A stretch of 64,000 nt of DNA from Lepidodermella squamata (lineage: Eukaryota; Gastrotricha): assembly GCA_047495785.1 (NCBI GenBank), contig JBLDXI010000020.1, forward strand, positions 2,294,001 to 2,358,000, read 5' to 3'. The notes under the pieces were generated by a model, which was not told the DNA's origin, searched no databases, and saw nothing but the letters and a program-made list of their open reading frames with translations. Each line of letters opens with the position of its first letter. The first letter of the stretch is position 1. Below, piece after piece: positions 32,201 through 43,784 of this stretch. Position numbers and translations under genes: made by a program.

Positions 32201-35200
32201 TCGGAAAACTAAACACGGTATTTATGTCTAATAATAAAAATCAATCAATTACTCACGATTTTCCCTGAGACATGATAACTTGCATGATCTCTTTCGCAGT
32301 CATTAAAGTGGAGCTTCTGATTGTCGTAGAGAACGAAGTGATAGTAGAGAATACTCGCTTATTCGCTAAGCTAGCGCTAAAGATTACTCAAAATTTGTTT
32401 AATAATTTTTGAGCTGGACTTTTTTAAATCGGTTTCCATGTGAACATGAGGTATTTTTCATAAATTTTCACGTTATGCCAGTGGGTATTGTCCAAATCTA
32501 ACGCCACTTCGAACATTTGCCCATTAATACGAAAAGATGTTATAGAAAAAAATGCATTGAGCAGCGAGGAAAATTGACACAGCTAGGGCTATGTGAAATA
32601 GGCCTTCCTTGTTGTACTTCAATGAGGCTTTAAAGGCCGAAATTCACTACTAGGGTGAGCATTATCATTTCAAAATTGGAAAATTCGGGCTCCTCAGCTT
32701 TGATAAATCGTATGACTACCGTACTGCCCGAAAAAAAAGCCAGCCTCGAATAAATGGCAGCCTCAAATAAATGTCAGAGGTTAGAGGTCGTTCAAAATAA
32801 TAAGTGTCAGGCCCGAAATAAATGTCAGGTCAATGGCAGGGACTATACTGAGGATCACTATTGAGGTCATTGTAGCCATTCTGAATGGAGATAATTTCTA
32901 CTCTTGGCACATAGAAAGGTCAGGGACCACTTTTTTGGGTCTAAATACGTAGAATCTCAGGAAAATGGATGCCATTTTGGTACCTAGGCAAGTTACTAGT
33001 TGGTTCGAATAAATAAATGTCAGGCCCTTTTAAATGTCAGGGGTTCATCAGCGTTTGAAAAAAACAAATGTCATGGTTTTTGTTCCGGGCAGTACGGTAT
33101 TCATTCCAAATTTGTGGACCTTTTGTCAATTATCATTCAATCTATCAATCAATTTATTTGCAAACTTCGTTCACAGGACTAGAAGGGCACGCAGGCCTCT
33201 TACACTAACCCGAGGCAATAAGATTTCCTTTACAATATTTCTTCAGATTTAGTGAAAAAATAACAAAGTACCGTATTTTACGAATTATAAGACCCTGCCC
33301 TGTATTTTTTTCAAACGAGGTTCAAGTCCTGCCCTGTATTTAAGGTCTGCCCTGTATTTCGGCTCTGCCCTTTAATTTTTTCGAACCTAATCAGCCACCT
33401 GAAGAGTACCTAGATCAACAGTGAAAACCGCCGAATAACCACTATAGCTACTGCCTTCCACCTGTGACTACACACGTGAAGTGTTTGCTCAAGTGGATTA
33501 AGGTAGATGAAGGACGATTATTGCACTTACCGATGAAAAATCGCAACCTATCCAACTTTAACCACTTACCCAGCAGGCGCTCATATAATCCACTTCATAT
33601 AAGGCCCTGCCTATTAATACGGTTCTGCCCTATATTTGGGTCCTGCCTAATAATTCGTAAAATACGGTAAATACTATCCTATTAGCCCTAATTTATTACC
33701 TATATCCTATACGGCTGCTTTTTTAATTAGTTGAGCAAGTCGAGGCTATACGGTTTATAGAGCAACAGCTGGCCGAAAATTCCTTGAAGCGCCAAGTGAA
33801 GCGGTTTACCCAAGACATTTTTTTAGCGAAAGTTAGTTAAAAAAGCTGACACAAAACGCGGAATATTAAATATTAAAGGTGCCATTTCTGGTATAAATGT
33901 CTATACTTAATCATGACCACGAGCGATGGTCATGCCTCATACTGAAAATCAAGGAGAACCTTACTATCATTTATTTCGCTCTTTTTCGCATTTTCGGCCA
34001 AATGGTTTCTCGAAATTAGGTTTCGCAATTTTGGCCGTAGATGTCTTTCTTGAACAAGAATATTGAAAAATTACTCGTACAAATCGTGAAATTGTGTCGC
34101 TCTCATTATTGCATCTTTACGCGGTTTCAAAACTTGCCCTATTAGAATTTTACTTTTCCTTGAGCATCTTCCCCAAGAACCTGCCGAATACTCAACTTTA
34201 CCGAATTGTTCCGCTCTTGCCTGCTCTTCACCCTCTTAGAGATTGGGCAGAAATTTACCAAATTCCGCGCCAGTCGGTGTAATTCCTTTTCTTTTGTGAT
34301 CTCATCTGAAAACCTAACAATATGAAATTTCCATAACATGACTACACAAAATACCCCCTAAGGCTATTTCAATTTCTGAAATGTTTGTTTGATATTTTTT
34401 TCTTAAGTTATAACATTAGTAAATCGTTTATATCTGAACTCGCCGTACTCGTTACTTATCGCAACTCGCCTCCGGCTCGTTCCGATTCGTAAATCTTGGA
34501 CGGCTCCGTTCAGATATAAACTTTTTACTCATGTCATACCATACAAATATAAACTCTTTTACAAAATTCGTCAAATTAGAAGGATAGTTCGCTGTTTCTT
34601 GGAAGAAATTCCTATCGATAGCCGATCGCGCAATTCGTCAATGGCCAACAGATCATGCCAAACAGAAGATACCCATTGGTGCTATCAGCGTTCGAAAAAT
34701 CGCAAATTTTACCCACAAAAACAATGCAATTTGAAAAATTCAAATTTCGAAAAAGTTAGGTTTGAGTTTTTCATTTCAAATTAAGAATTTATAGCGGTTC
34801 AAAGCCAGGTCGCGAGTGTTCTCTGTGTGTGTGTGTGTGTGTGTGTCTCAATTGTGATCGAAAATTGAGCCCAATTCACCCAAACTTTGACGCGTGATAT
34901 CCGGATTTTTTTTCCGAACTCGAAAATTAGAGAAAAAATTGGGAAAAACATGATCCGTAGCATTTCATTATATTTTGGGTCTTCCTGTTAGCGGAACCAA
35001 ATTTGCTGTATCGGAACCAAATATGCTGTAGCGGAACCAAATATGCTGTTAGCGGAACCAAATTTTAGAATTTTCTAGTGGCCTGAAATCGCTTTTCGGA
35101 TATTTATTGCATGTCAAAATTGGTCCCAATAATTCTAGAAAATTCACCAGTGAATTCAGCGCAACATCCTCTATAAGACGCAGTGTTCAATTCAGAATTC

Positions 35201-38186
35201 ATGCTTAGCCTAAAACTCTTAGAAATATTCAAAAAATGACTCTTGGCATATTTCGAGTTTGGTTCCGCAAAAAGCAAATTTGGTTCCGCTACAGCAAATT
35301 TGGTTCCGATACAGCAAATTTGGTTCCGCTCACTGTAAATTTGGTTCCGCTAAAAGATATTCCCTTATATTTTTGAGTAATTATTTCGATACATTTTTGC
35401 CATATTTTTGTGATGGTTTTACACAAAATAATAGATACAGAAATCGTGATTTTTTCATATTTATTTTAATTAATTCCAAATCGTGACCATTCCATACGCA
35501 AATGACTAATCACTACTGATTCTTAGAAAATGGCCTGAGCGCTAAATTTTCGCAAATTAGTTTTCTTCGGAGGAGTCAACATCATCATCATGAGCTATCG
35601 TGGCGGCCAGTTTCATCATTTCATCGCGCAGATAGCTGAAAGCTCGAAGATACAGTTCTTGCGATTTGTTGGTCATAAGGATGTAGCAAGCCGGAACAGC
35701 GAACCTATTTTTGACCAAGGTCAGGAACACGAGGAGTTGGTAAAAAATGACCGGAGCGCATTTGAAGGCCCGATCCACAAACGATTGCAATTTTCCTAAT
35801 TGGTAATCGAATTAACGAGCTTCAAGCCATGATCTTCAGCCAGGACAAGAAAGTTAGTTTGACGCGAGATTTCCGGAAGCCAGTAATGGCGATAGTTTGC
35901 CTAAATGAAGGACGGCCAACCTTCGTCGCTAGATCGTTGCCGTTAGCAATTGTTTTAAGACGACGTTCGCCAGTCCATATCCAGGCATGTATCATTAGCA
36001 CATTTGTAGACGTCGGGCTTTTTAAAGCGTTCCTTAGTTGGTAGTGTAAGGTAGAATTGTCGGAGTCTGTTTTTTGGCCATCACCGGAAAACTTTTCCGT
36101 TCTCTTTGATCGTAATTTCACGATTTTTCGCCCCAGATTGATTGTACCAGACAAACTGATTGATTTCATGGCGTTCTAAGGTGCCATTTTCGTATTTTTC
36201 CTGAGAAATTTTCTTCTCAATCAGATGAAAAAAGGTCATTGAGCTACTTATCTACAAGGCGTAATCCAGGGTCAACCGGCTTACGACGTAGTTTTCTGCT
36301 TCTCGGCGTCCAGCATCGTAAGTCGTTTGCCGAACAGGTTGCGCTACAATTTTGCGGCGGCCAAAATAACCGATTTAGGCACCTCCGGCAGCTGCTTCAT
36401 CAGCACCTAGTCCCAGGCATCTCGTTGGCCAGCCCTTGTCACGTGATTCACGACATTAAGGAGCAGATAGTCGGCCGTGGCCGTGAATGGGCGCAGGAAA
36501 AACAAGTTGGAAGAGCCCGATATTTTAAGTCAGATATTTTAAACAATAAATAAATTGTATTTCGATCTCGACAATTCTATTATTTCCTTCTCCTCATCGA
36601 GGTGCCAAGGAATAGCATGGTGGTTGTCGTTATTGATATTTGGATTGGACTGCTCTTAACGCCGAATAGGAATCAGAGCATTATGACAAATATTCTCAAA
36701 TTTTTGGTGGTAAAAAATGACCCAAAGATATTCATTATCGTCGGAGCATTTCTGATCAATTTCTCATTTATATCCTTTACTTTAGGCCCGTTGATTCTCT
36801 GGTAGTGTTTGAAAGGCGCGCGATTCAAAGCGATTTGATACAGCGAGCCAACCCGGAGGAAAACGAACGATCTCAGGCTGCAAATGTTTGGCGCTTGCCG
36901 CAATCCATCCGGCAACTTCTTGCTACCGAGGTGAGTGGATTTTACTTTTTATCTGTCCATCCGGCATCGTCGATTTTTCGAGAGATTGGATTGTTTAGTG
37001 ACACCAAATATTGTCGAAAGCGGAAACAAATTAATAGTCGAAGAATAATTTGCCTAGCATTTTTGATAATTTCCCGCATAATTAAAAAATTCCAAATTCT
37101 AAATATTTACCACATCTTCCCGATTCCCGTGATAAACTGGTTTTATTTTTAGCATTGGAAAATGCGTTTAAATTTTGCAGTGGTCCATTATAAATTCAAT
37201 AGCTTGATGAGTTTGACCAGTCGAACATACAGCGTGTCCCATGAGTTGTGCAACCATTTTTTAATTTTGCGGATTTTTCAAGGAAATCAAACTAATTTAC
37301 TAAAAATTTTTTAAATCAAGCCTAATGGGGGTAATTTTCCATTCTTTATCCGCGATTTTACCGAAGAAATAGAAGATTTACCGGAGAAAACCCTGAAAAC
37401 CCCGATTGTAACTGGTTCGGTAATTTTCGGTTTTTACCTGGTTGGATCAAATTTCTTCGGATTTATTTAATCCCATTCACAAGAGACATACTCGATAACT
37501 ATTCTTATGGCAAAATCGATTTTTCTAAGATTTTTCTGGCAATGAGATATGATTTCCCCTCTCATTTTAGAATTTCTGATCCCTTTTCCGTGCATTTTCT
37601 TGGTTTGCGTTATTATGGGACACGCCATAAGATGCGCCAAATTTGGGATTCAAATCAAAGCCATCGGCTTTTCCGCCCCACCATCGGTTGGAATATCAAT
37701 ATAAAATGGGAAAGCTCAATTCATTTGGAATTGTTTAACTATAGCATGTCATCTCGCTTCGATTAATCTATTTTCACTTCTTAGATTACAATGTACCTTG
37801 CAAGACGTGCTTCGGTGAAATGTGGCCCACTGAACCATGGCCCCAACGACCTGCCACTGCCAAGCGCCAATGATCTGAAAAAAGCCCCCGTAATGAGCTC
37901 CACCGCAATTGCTGAGCAGGAAAAGGCGCACGCTCAGTTCATGAAGCAACTCGACGATGGGCTAAGTCAAGGCGAGCAAAAAGTTCAAACTGCGATCTCT
38001 TCATTTTTCACGCGATCCTCTACTGCTAAGAAGAATAGCAGTAAACAAGCTGGCGGAAACGGTGCTTTCAACGCGCTTTTGCGCTCGCCGCCGAACAGCC
38101 GATCTCGTGATAAGGTGTGGTACCGATTCAACGAAGGCTACAGCAACGCTGTTCGGCGACCGGCTCGAGTCAAGCAATTTCTGTGA
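26222..38186 (+). CDS. CHTF18: CTF18 alternative clamp-loader subunit
   Basis: AAA+ large subunit of the Ctf18-RFC complex, which loads PCNA in replication and sister-chromatid cohesion. Exons: 26222-26336, 26396-26565, probably 28475-28615 (phase-neutral), 30014-30168, 30229-31884, about 36816-36930, 37785-38186; about 917 aa, against 975 in human. ELWLRKYAPCSYMDLVSDE marks the pre-AAA box. Exon 30229-31884 has Walker A GPPGLGKTT, VNASDDRS, Walker B LVLDEIDG and sensor-1 CICNDQ, then the RFC collar. The C-terminus VWYRFNEGYSNAVRR is diagnostic of CTF18, not RFC1. A Q/N-rich insert (QQQQQQQQ then NNNFKPNNNFKP) separates VFG from Walker A. The acceptor of the 36.8-kb exon is uncertain, and the 28.5-kb exon is a moderate call. 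Three long introns are full of mobile elements. Confidence 0.9.
26689..28135 (-). mobile_element. piggyBac-type transposon remnant
   Basis: The ends are TTAA|CCCTACGAGGACT (TTAA at 26685-26688) and its complement AGTCCTCGTAGGG|TTAA (TTAA at 28136-28139), the TTAA duplication and CCC termini of piggyBac elements. Minus-strand frames inside include an acidic start (MDSTDTGTGSDCDSEDD, from 27604) like piggyBac N-termini, and SNKSNPRTCITYLNCIKML (from 27131), which could be the start of the DDE part. Frames are broken and the catalytic core is not recognisable. It lies in CHTF18 intron 2 and contains a large perfect hairpin. Confidence 0.65.
27121..27275. repeat. Perfect 55-bp inverted repeat
   Basis: Arms 27121-27175 and 27221-27275 are exact reverse complements (starting TCAACAAGCAAAGAAAGGCC) with a 45-bp loop. 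Outside them, about 27285-27350 and 27465-27528 form a second, diverged inverted pair (GGTCCGCTAACCGAGTTCC against GGAACTCGGGTAGCGGGCC). The region is therefore an inverted duplication of piggyBac coding sequence whose inner arms have stayed identical. Confidence 0.85.
28776..29672 (-). pseudogene. Unidentified broken coding region
   Basis: Minus-strand sequence with coding-like composition in CHTF18 intron 3. It opens with ATG at 29672 (MTTLIEEIKENPRPFRFSG), loses frame near 29565, stays open in a second frame (PWPGSAELSLSLGVALEI) to about 29345, and returns to the first frame (SNAHIAGYITRNFNLKPDN) until a stop at 29046. An acceptor-like TTTTTGTCCCAG precedes a further open block (GFNIPGGAEWKWALVQHAY) that ends at 28776. 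The order and frames suggest one decayed gene of roughly 300 residues. I recognise no family; a mobile-element or captured-virus origin is possible but unsupported. Confidence 0.35.
32719..33097. mobile_element. MITE with CCGTACTGCCCG termini
   Basis: A 379-bp element with inverted ends CCGTACTGCCCG..., flanked by TA (32717-32718 and 33098-33099). The interior repeats AATAAATGTCAGG-like units (about 32755-32830 and 33005-33075), separated by roughly 170 bp of unrelated sequence. A degraded copy lies at 7690-8098. It is in the CHTF18 intron before the 36.8-kb exon. Confidence 0.8.
33271..33667. mobile_element. MITE with CCGTATTTTACGAATTAT termini
   Basis: A 397-bp element. The left end is CCGTATTTTACGAATTATAA, and the right end is its close complement ATTCGTAAAATACGG. 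TA flanks both sides (33269-33270, 33668-33669). Short CTGCCCTGTATTT-like units repeat just inside each end. The layout (CCGTA start, TA flank, subterminal short repeats) matches the elements at 1.4 and 32.7 kb, with a different sequence. Confidence 0.8.
34824..34846. repeat. (TG)n microsatellite
   Basis: About 11 uninterrupted TG units within a CHTF18 intron. Confidence 0.95.
34988..35353. mobile_element. Foldback element with tandem-repeat arms
   Basis: The left arm holds four near-copies of TAGCGGAACCAAATTTGCTG (34988-35067). The right arm holds five copies of the complement (CAGCAAATTTGGTTCCGCTA, about 35257-35353). The middle has a further inverted pair (AGAATTTTCTAGTGG near 35069 and TCTAGAAAATTCACCAGTG near 35134). 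Tandem repeats inside long inverted arms are typical of foldback (FB-like) transposons. I recognise no coding part. Confidence 0.75.
35557..36170 (-). pseudogene. Second MULE transposase remnant
   Basis: The minus-strand frame 35557-35790 reads VDRAFKCAPVIFYQLLVF and then VPACYILMTNKSQELYLRAF, the DGTFK..P..FYQL and VP..Y.LM..K...Y blocks of the MULE transposase domain. The catalytic DG is changed to DR. The preceding minus-strand sequence up to about 36170 stays largely open but without clear motifs. The downstream MULE blocks seen at 1-1104 are absent. It is a dead fragment in a CHTF18 intron. Confidence 0.65.
37231..37626. mobile_element. GCGTGTCCCAT dispersed repeat, copy A
   Basis: Begins AGCGTGTCCCATGAGTTGTG and ends TTATTATGGGACACGCC, giving short inverted termini. 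It is about 70-75% similar by eye, over its full length and in the same orientation, to 48784-49160. Shared blocks include TCCGCGATTT, ACCGAAGAA, ATTTACCGGAG and CCTCTCATTTTA. A non-autonomous DNA transposon is the likeliest nature. It lies in the last CHTF18 intron. Confidence 0.65.
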
Positions 38187-38231
38187 ACATCATCTCATTC
38201 AGCTTTTTTCTTATTAACCGTTTTATCGAGC

Positions 38232-38237
38232 AATAAA
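38232..38237 (+). terminator. CHTF18 polyadenylation signal AATAAA
   Basis: AATAAA 46 nt after the CHTF18 stop codon. Confidence 0.6.
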
Positions 38238-38269
38238 AAAGCATGACGTTGAGTTAACTAAAATATATT

Positions 38270-38275
38270 TTTATT
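38270..38275 (-). terminator. eEF2 polyadenylation signal AATAAA
   Basis: Complement TTTATT, about 207 nt beyond the eEF2 stop on the minus strand. The two convergent transcripts would nearly meet here. Confidence 0.5.
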
Positions 38276-38482
38276 CCACGTCTGCCAAAGTTCAGTATAA
38301 AAATTTCAATATGAGCATTAGAGAGATGAAAGAGCAGAACCACAACAATCGATCTCAAGAATTGCATCCCTAAAAATAACACTGCGCTTTCCTATACGCT
38401 TAAAAAGAAGACAAACATGTCCCTATGATCCTTATCCTATCTACTCAAAAACGCAGTGGTTGTCCTATCCTATCGTTCGCAA

Positions 38483-41117
38483 TTAAAGTTCGTCCAGAAA
38501 TTCCTTTAGAGGCGGGATTTCGGGCCGAAGTCCCTTTCGTTTCCGGGTTTCGGTGACGATTTGCCCTGCTTTCGAGGTCGTATCCATCGGGTCTTCGTCA
38601 ATCACCTGCCAGTGGTCGAAGGCGAGTTGAGGCGACGCCTGGCCGCCCGAGCTCAGTCTCAAGGCCGTCGTGAAGCCAAAAGACTCATTAACAGGTAGAT
38701 AGGCCTTGATGATGAACAAGGGCGTTCCGGCAACCTGAGTTTGCTCAAAAATCTTTCCGCGTCGCTGGTTCAAAACTTTGTAGACGCTTCCGATCGTTGA
38801 ATCAGTGCACTGAATTTCGACCATGTAGATAGGCTCCAGAAGTCTCGGGTTCGCTGTCAGCATTGCGGCTGAGAAGGCCCGCCGCGCGGCTGGGATGATT
38901 TGGCTACCGCCTCGGTGGGCTGGATCAGCATGCAGCTTGGCATCGGTCAAGTCAAAACGAACACCCCGCATAGCCTCGTTTGCCAGGACACCTTCTTTCG
39001 ACGCCCAAGCGAAACCTCCGACTACACTGTCTTTCACTTCCTTCAAATACTGGACACCTTTCGTCACATCGAAAACTATGTTAGGTCCAGTTATGTCGGG
39101 TCCGAAACACCAAAGTCGCCTCGCTTCCGTGATATCGTAGTCGAACCGTTCGTTCAAAAACTTTGCTCGCAATTTGAAGTCCTGATTCGGGTTGACGTCG
39201 CCCTTTTCGATAGCCTCGGCTAAACCTTCGGGCATTGGTAGGGCTTTCACGTACAAACGGTTATGGTTGTTGCCCGATTTCGCGAGGCAGATTCGGCTCG
39301 ATTCACTTGTTACAGTTTCGCGATATGAAACAACAGGCTCCGATATTTTCAAAGGAACTTTGGCGTGATCCTCTTCCAGGTCTTTCAAGCAGATTTCAAG
39401 GTGGAGTTCACCAGCTCCAGCGATGACATGTTGGCCTGTTTCCTCCGTCAAACATTGCACAACAGGGTCGGACTTGGCAAGGCGCTTTAGACCTTCAATG
39501 AGTTTCGGAAGATCGGCCGGGTTTTTGCATTCGACAGCAACGCGTACGACAGGGCTGACACTGAACGCCATCTGCCGCATGTTATGCGCGTCTTTGTACG
39601 TCGAGATTGTCCCGGTCTTTACTAGGTACTTGTCGACCCCGATCAGAGCGCAGATGTTACCGCAGGGGACATCGTCCATCGACTCGACATGACGCCCGAC
39701 CATCAAGCATACACCCTGAATTCTTCGCTCGTACAAGTCATCCTTGTAGCCGGGTTTGTAGTTCGGCCCCATGATTCGCACCTCAGAAGGCCTGACAGTT
39801 CCGGAGAAAACACGGCCGAAAGCGTAGAATCGGCCACCATCGGCTGATGACGGTACCATTTTGGAAACATACATCATCAAAGGCGCCTCGGGGTCGCAAT
39901 TCCGAATACCCATTGCAGCTTCATCGTCATTGGGCCCCTCGTACAAAATTTCCATTCGGTAACGTTGGGCAGTTACCGGAGAAGGTAAATGAACCGTGAT
40001 CAAATTCAGCAACGCTTCGCCAGCTGGAATCCAGTGCCGCATTATCTCTTTCAGCAGCTCCTTAGTCGTCTGTTCGTCCTCACTTTTCCGAAGTTTCACG
40101 CCCAGTTTTTCCGCGAGTTTCAATACTTCCTCTTTCGACTTTTTCATGCAAGTTTCAAACACCTGGTAGATGGGCTCTAGAACGAACATGCAGAAGCCAC
40201 GTTTGCAGTCTTCACCCCGTTCGGTTGTCCATTTCTTCGTCTTTGTGTTGTAGAAATTGTCGCCCCAGAAACGGCGCATCAGAACTTCCGGCGAAATGTT
40301 GAACTTGCTTGCGTACATCTCCGCGAAATCCCTCAGCGTAAAGCCCCAGCTTTGCAGTGCAGAACCAAAGCCGACGTTACCCTTCACTGGGTCTATTTGC
40401 AAGTCACCCATAGGGCCATCTTCCTCGCCGTAGGTTGAAATAACAACGTTGACATTCTCGATAATTCGAACCAAATTTCGGTACAGAGCTTCGGGTTCCA
40501 GTTGCAAAGTCAATACCGCCAAATCCATTTTGTTCATAAACAGCACGGGCTTGACACGCTCTCGAATAGCTTGGCGCAAAACAGTTTCCGTTTGTACGCA
40601 GACACCTTAACGCCAGAAGATTAATATCGATATTAACATTTTAAGGAAGTTTAATACCTGCTACGCAGTCGACTACAACCAAGGCACCATCAGTGCACCG
40701 CAACGCCGCTGTGACTTCGGAACTGAAGTCGATATGGCCAGGCGAGTCGATCAAGTTAACTAAAAACTCGTTTGAATCGCTGGCTCGTTCTTGCTTTATG
40801 CAGGACAATTGCTCCTCGCTGAGACGGTAGAAGAGCGAGACTCCGGTCGACTTGATCGTTATGCATCGATCTTGTTCGTCGTCGCGGGTATCGGTGACGC
40901 GCATATTGCCAGCGCTACCCTCGGCTATCAAACCTGATTGATAACGTAAAGAAGTAAAGAAATTAAAGAATTAAAGATATAAAGAAAGACCTGCTCTTGC
41001 TAACAGAGAGTCAGTCAGGGTTGATTTTCCGTGGTCAACATGGGCGATCACAGAGATGTTCCGGATGTTCTCCGGTCGGCTCATAGCCCGGCGTTTTTCG
41101 CTTACGGACAGTTTCAT
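38483..41117 (-). CDS. EEF2: Translation elongation factor 2
   Basis: The GTPase that drives ribosomal translocation in the cytoplasm. Exons 40991-41117, 40658-40933 and 38483-40605; 2526 nt, 841 aa, the normal family length. G1 AHVDHGKST is in exon 1; [17 protein letters not shown] (switch I) and [15 protein letters not shown] (G3) in exon 2; FMNKMD (G4) in exon 3. The diphthamide loop reads [16 protein letters not shown]: the modified histidine is present, but neighbours differ from the near-invariant animal DAIHRGGGQIIPTARR. The N-terminus ([17 protein letters not shown]) also differs from the usual MVNFT start. The C-terminus is FLDEL rather than the usual YLDKL. The ATG follows directly after an acceptor-like TTGAACCAG. 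Confidence 0.95.
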
Positions 41118-42847
41118 CTGGTTCAAATAAATGAGGTAATCACAAAGTAAAAGATAAACAATAAAGCAGTATTACCATATTAGATTCTTGTTGAAGTCTA
41201 AGAAATTTTAGAATAAAAAGCGCTTATCAGCGCACCTGTGTTTAAGTTTCTGAGCTTGCAGGCATAAATTGCCAATGAAAATTTCCGCTCTTCTGTGCTG
41301 CTTATATAGCCTCTGCTAGTGGGTGTGGGTTTGACACGCATTTCGCACGTGGACACAAAGCCAGCGTTTTTTCATCGCGCTGTGCCGGCGCATTTATCAT
41401 GTACTCTATTTTATCCGTTATACATTTAGCCGAAATTGCATCATCTATGATTCATCGGCGCCGCGATATAAATGCAGCACGTTGACGCTTAAGGAACCGC
41501 CGCAAAAGTTGGCATCTCGCATGAATAATTATTGTTCTGAGAAGCGAATGCTCCGAGGCATAAAAAACGATGATAACGTGTTCGTATTAAAATTTATGGC
41601 GTTCGTTCTCAGGTGCTTCAAAGATACATCAGTTATGACTCATAGAAGATGAATGGTGAATCACGCTTTGAGCTTGAGACGATTCCTTTCTGAAGTCTCC
41701 CGTTCTTCCGGTTTTGCTTTTTTCATAGTTGAATACTCTGAGCTGAAATTAAAATATTTCGCCAAGCGCGCAAAAGTGCTCATACCGCCAAAAATGACTT
41801 GTTGACGGATTCGTAATCTACTCATCGCGATTTGCAATAATTTGAAAACCCGGTTTCAGCATTCATCAGGGATCAAAAGAGCTATGTCCACTGGGATCGT
41901 CGTTTAACGAGGTCAATTTTCGCGGCCCAAGTCCACAGCATGCGGAGTTATGTCCACACACAAAAATAGATGTGTCGTAAAAATTATTGGTATTTTTTGC
42001 AATTACTCATATCAGTATTCACAGGTGAATGATTCATAGCTAATACACACCGATAAGCGCGAATTTGCCCCATTCATAAACCGCCTTGGCACTTCACAAA
42101 TTAGCTCAAAATTTGCAAACGGTTTCATCAGGCTCCAAAACGATAAAAAATAAAAATTGAAAATCCGAGCATTGAATTTTTCGGAGCCGCAACGAATCGA
42201 ACCCGAGGCGTCCACAAACCGCATGCGAAAAACCAATAATTCCATGTCCGTTTTTACCTGTAGCGCTAAAAGTAAAAATTCTAGGTAAGTTCGGCAGTTT
42301 GCGATTGAGGAGCTCAAACTTTGCAAATGGATTCTTTCTTTTTATATTTTCATTTTACGCACAAGAGGTTCCAATTTCGATATTACGTACTAGAGGCCAG
42401 AGTTTAATGAGCCATTCAAAATTATCCATGCATGGATTTGTAGCTGTCCACATGCAACTTCTACTTGAAAAAAAAATAAAAAATCCTATGGAAAATCAGC
42501 CGAAAAGAAAAAATTAAGGAAAAAGGGACAGACACCTGAATGGCAGACTCGATGAGGAAACCTAGGCAGTTACCTATATTCAAGGGAAGGTTCCTACCGC
42601 CACTCATCGTTCGAGATATGGATTTTGTAAGCGGACCTTGCTTGTTGAAGGAGCACATAGCAACTTGCAACGGTTTTACGATACTCCCTTCAACTCGATT
42701 ACTCATTCGAATGGCGTTTATGCATTGCATGGATGTATGGATGTTTTGAATGATGACCTGGCCTGAACTGACTTCGATTCTCTGCACGAAACATTTTAGA
42801 AATGCACCTTTTCCACGTCGAGCTCTCAACTATGGGATTATGCTCAA

Positions 42848-42878
<31 letters not shown>

Positions 42879-43784
42879 ATTGCGTAATTGAAACCTTCTG
42901 CAAATTAACTGACAGTTGTATGCGAGACCTGTAGCTGAATAACATAAATCCAACCGGATAATCAGCCTCTCGGAATGTATTTTCAACATCAACAGATGCG
43001 AAATGGCGGCGGTGAAAAAAACAACGCAAATACCAAGTAACCGAGTTTTATTGTTCAGTTATCATCACTGAATCGAACATCAAGGTGACACATGAAGAGG
43101 AGCTGGAAAAAATTTGACAAAATTGTCTGCAAACAATCGCATGTCTTGAAATTAATTTTACAAAATTTCCGCCGCGGCAACTCAGATGCTGTTTAACAGG
43201 TTCTGGAAATGATCTCATGACTGTGCCGCGCGTGTGTATGTGATGTGGGATGCGATTCACCTAAGCAACGCAGGGACAGCCCAGCTCGGGAACGGTACAG
43301 CAAACGGCTCACTCAGTTTGCTCCCCCGCCCGTTGTCTGGTACCTCGCACAGCAATGAATGACAATGATTCAACTCAGTCTCAGCACTGCACAGCTACTA
43401 TAGTGCGACACATTGCTCTTAGATAAGATCAATAGTATCATCAAACAGCCCACAGCTACCGGCCAGCATCAGCGCTGCAATTTAGAGCCGGATTGACTGT
43501 ACAAAGGTACACAAACGGACAGGGTTATATAGATTTAAAATCATGGCCTAGACTATCACTATTACTATTATGTATCTTAAGCGACTCAAACGATGCGGTA
43601 CCACTGGATAGTCACCCCCAGCGAATAGAATATCGGTTCATAATTATTATACTTGGTCGGATCTAACTTATTCTGTACACACCTCGTGATTCGAATTTTA
43701 CCGCATAGAATGATGTGAAGCAAAGATTCAGAAGCAGGAGTCAATTTTCAACGTTCAATATCCAAGCATCCGAACGAAGTAAGA
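41118..43784. other. Intergenic between SRSF2 and eEF2
   Basis: About 2.7 kb without a recognised gene. A (AAAT)n microsatellite occupies 42846-42880. A 122-codon minus-strand frame (42461-42829) overlaps a 69-codon plus frame, and neither resembles a known protein. The GC-richer stretch at 43250-43380 lies beyond the SRSF2 stop. Confidence 0.5.
42846..42880. repeat. (AAAT)n microsatellite
   Basis: About nine uninterrupted AAAT units. Confidence 0.95.

Noticed and set aside
42461-42829. 122-codon minus-strand frame as a gene
   Set aside because: No family resemblance, low-complexity ends and an overlapping opposite frame of similar quality.
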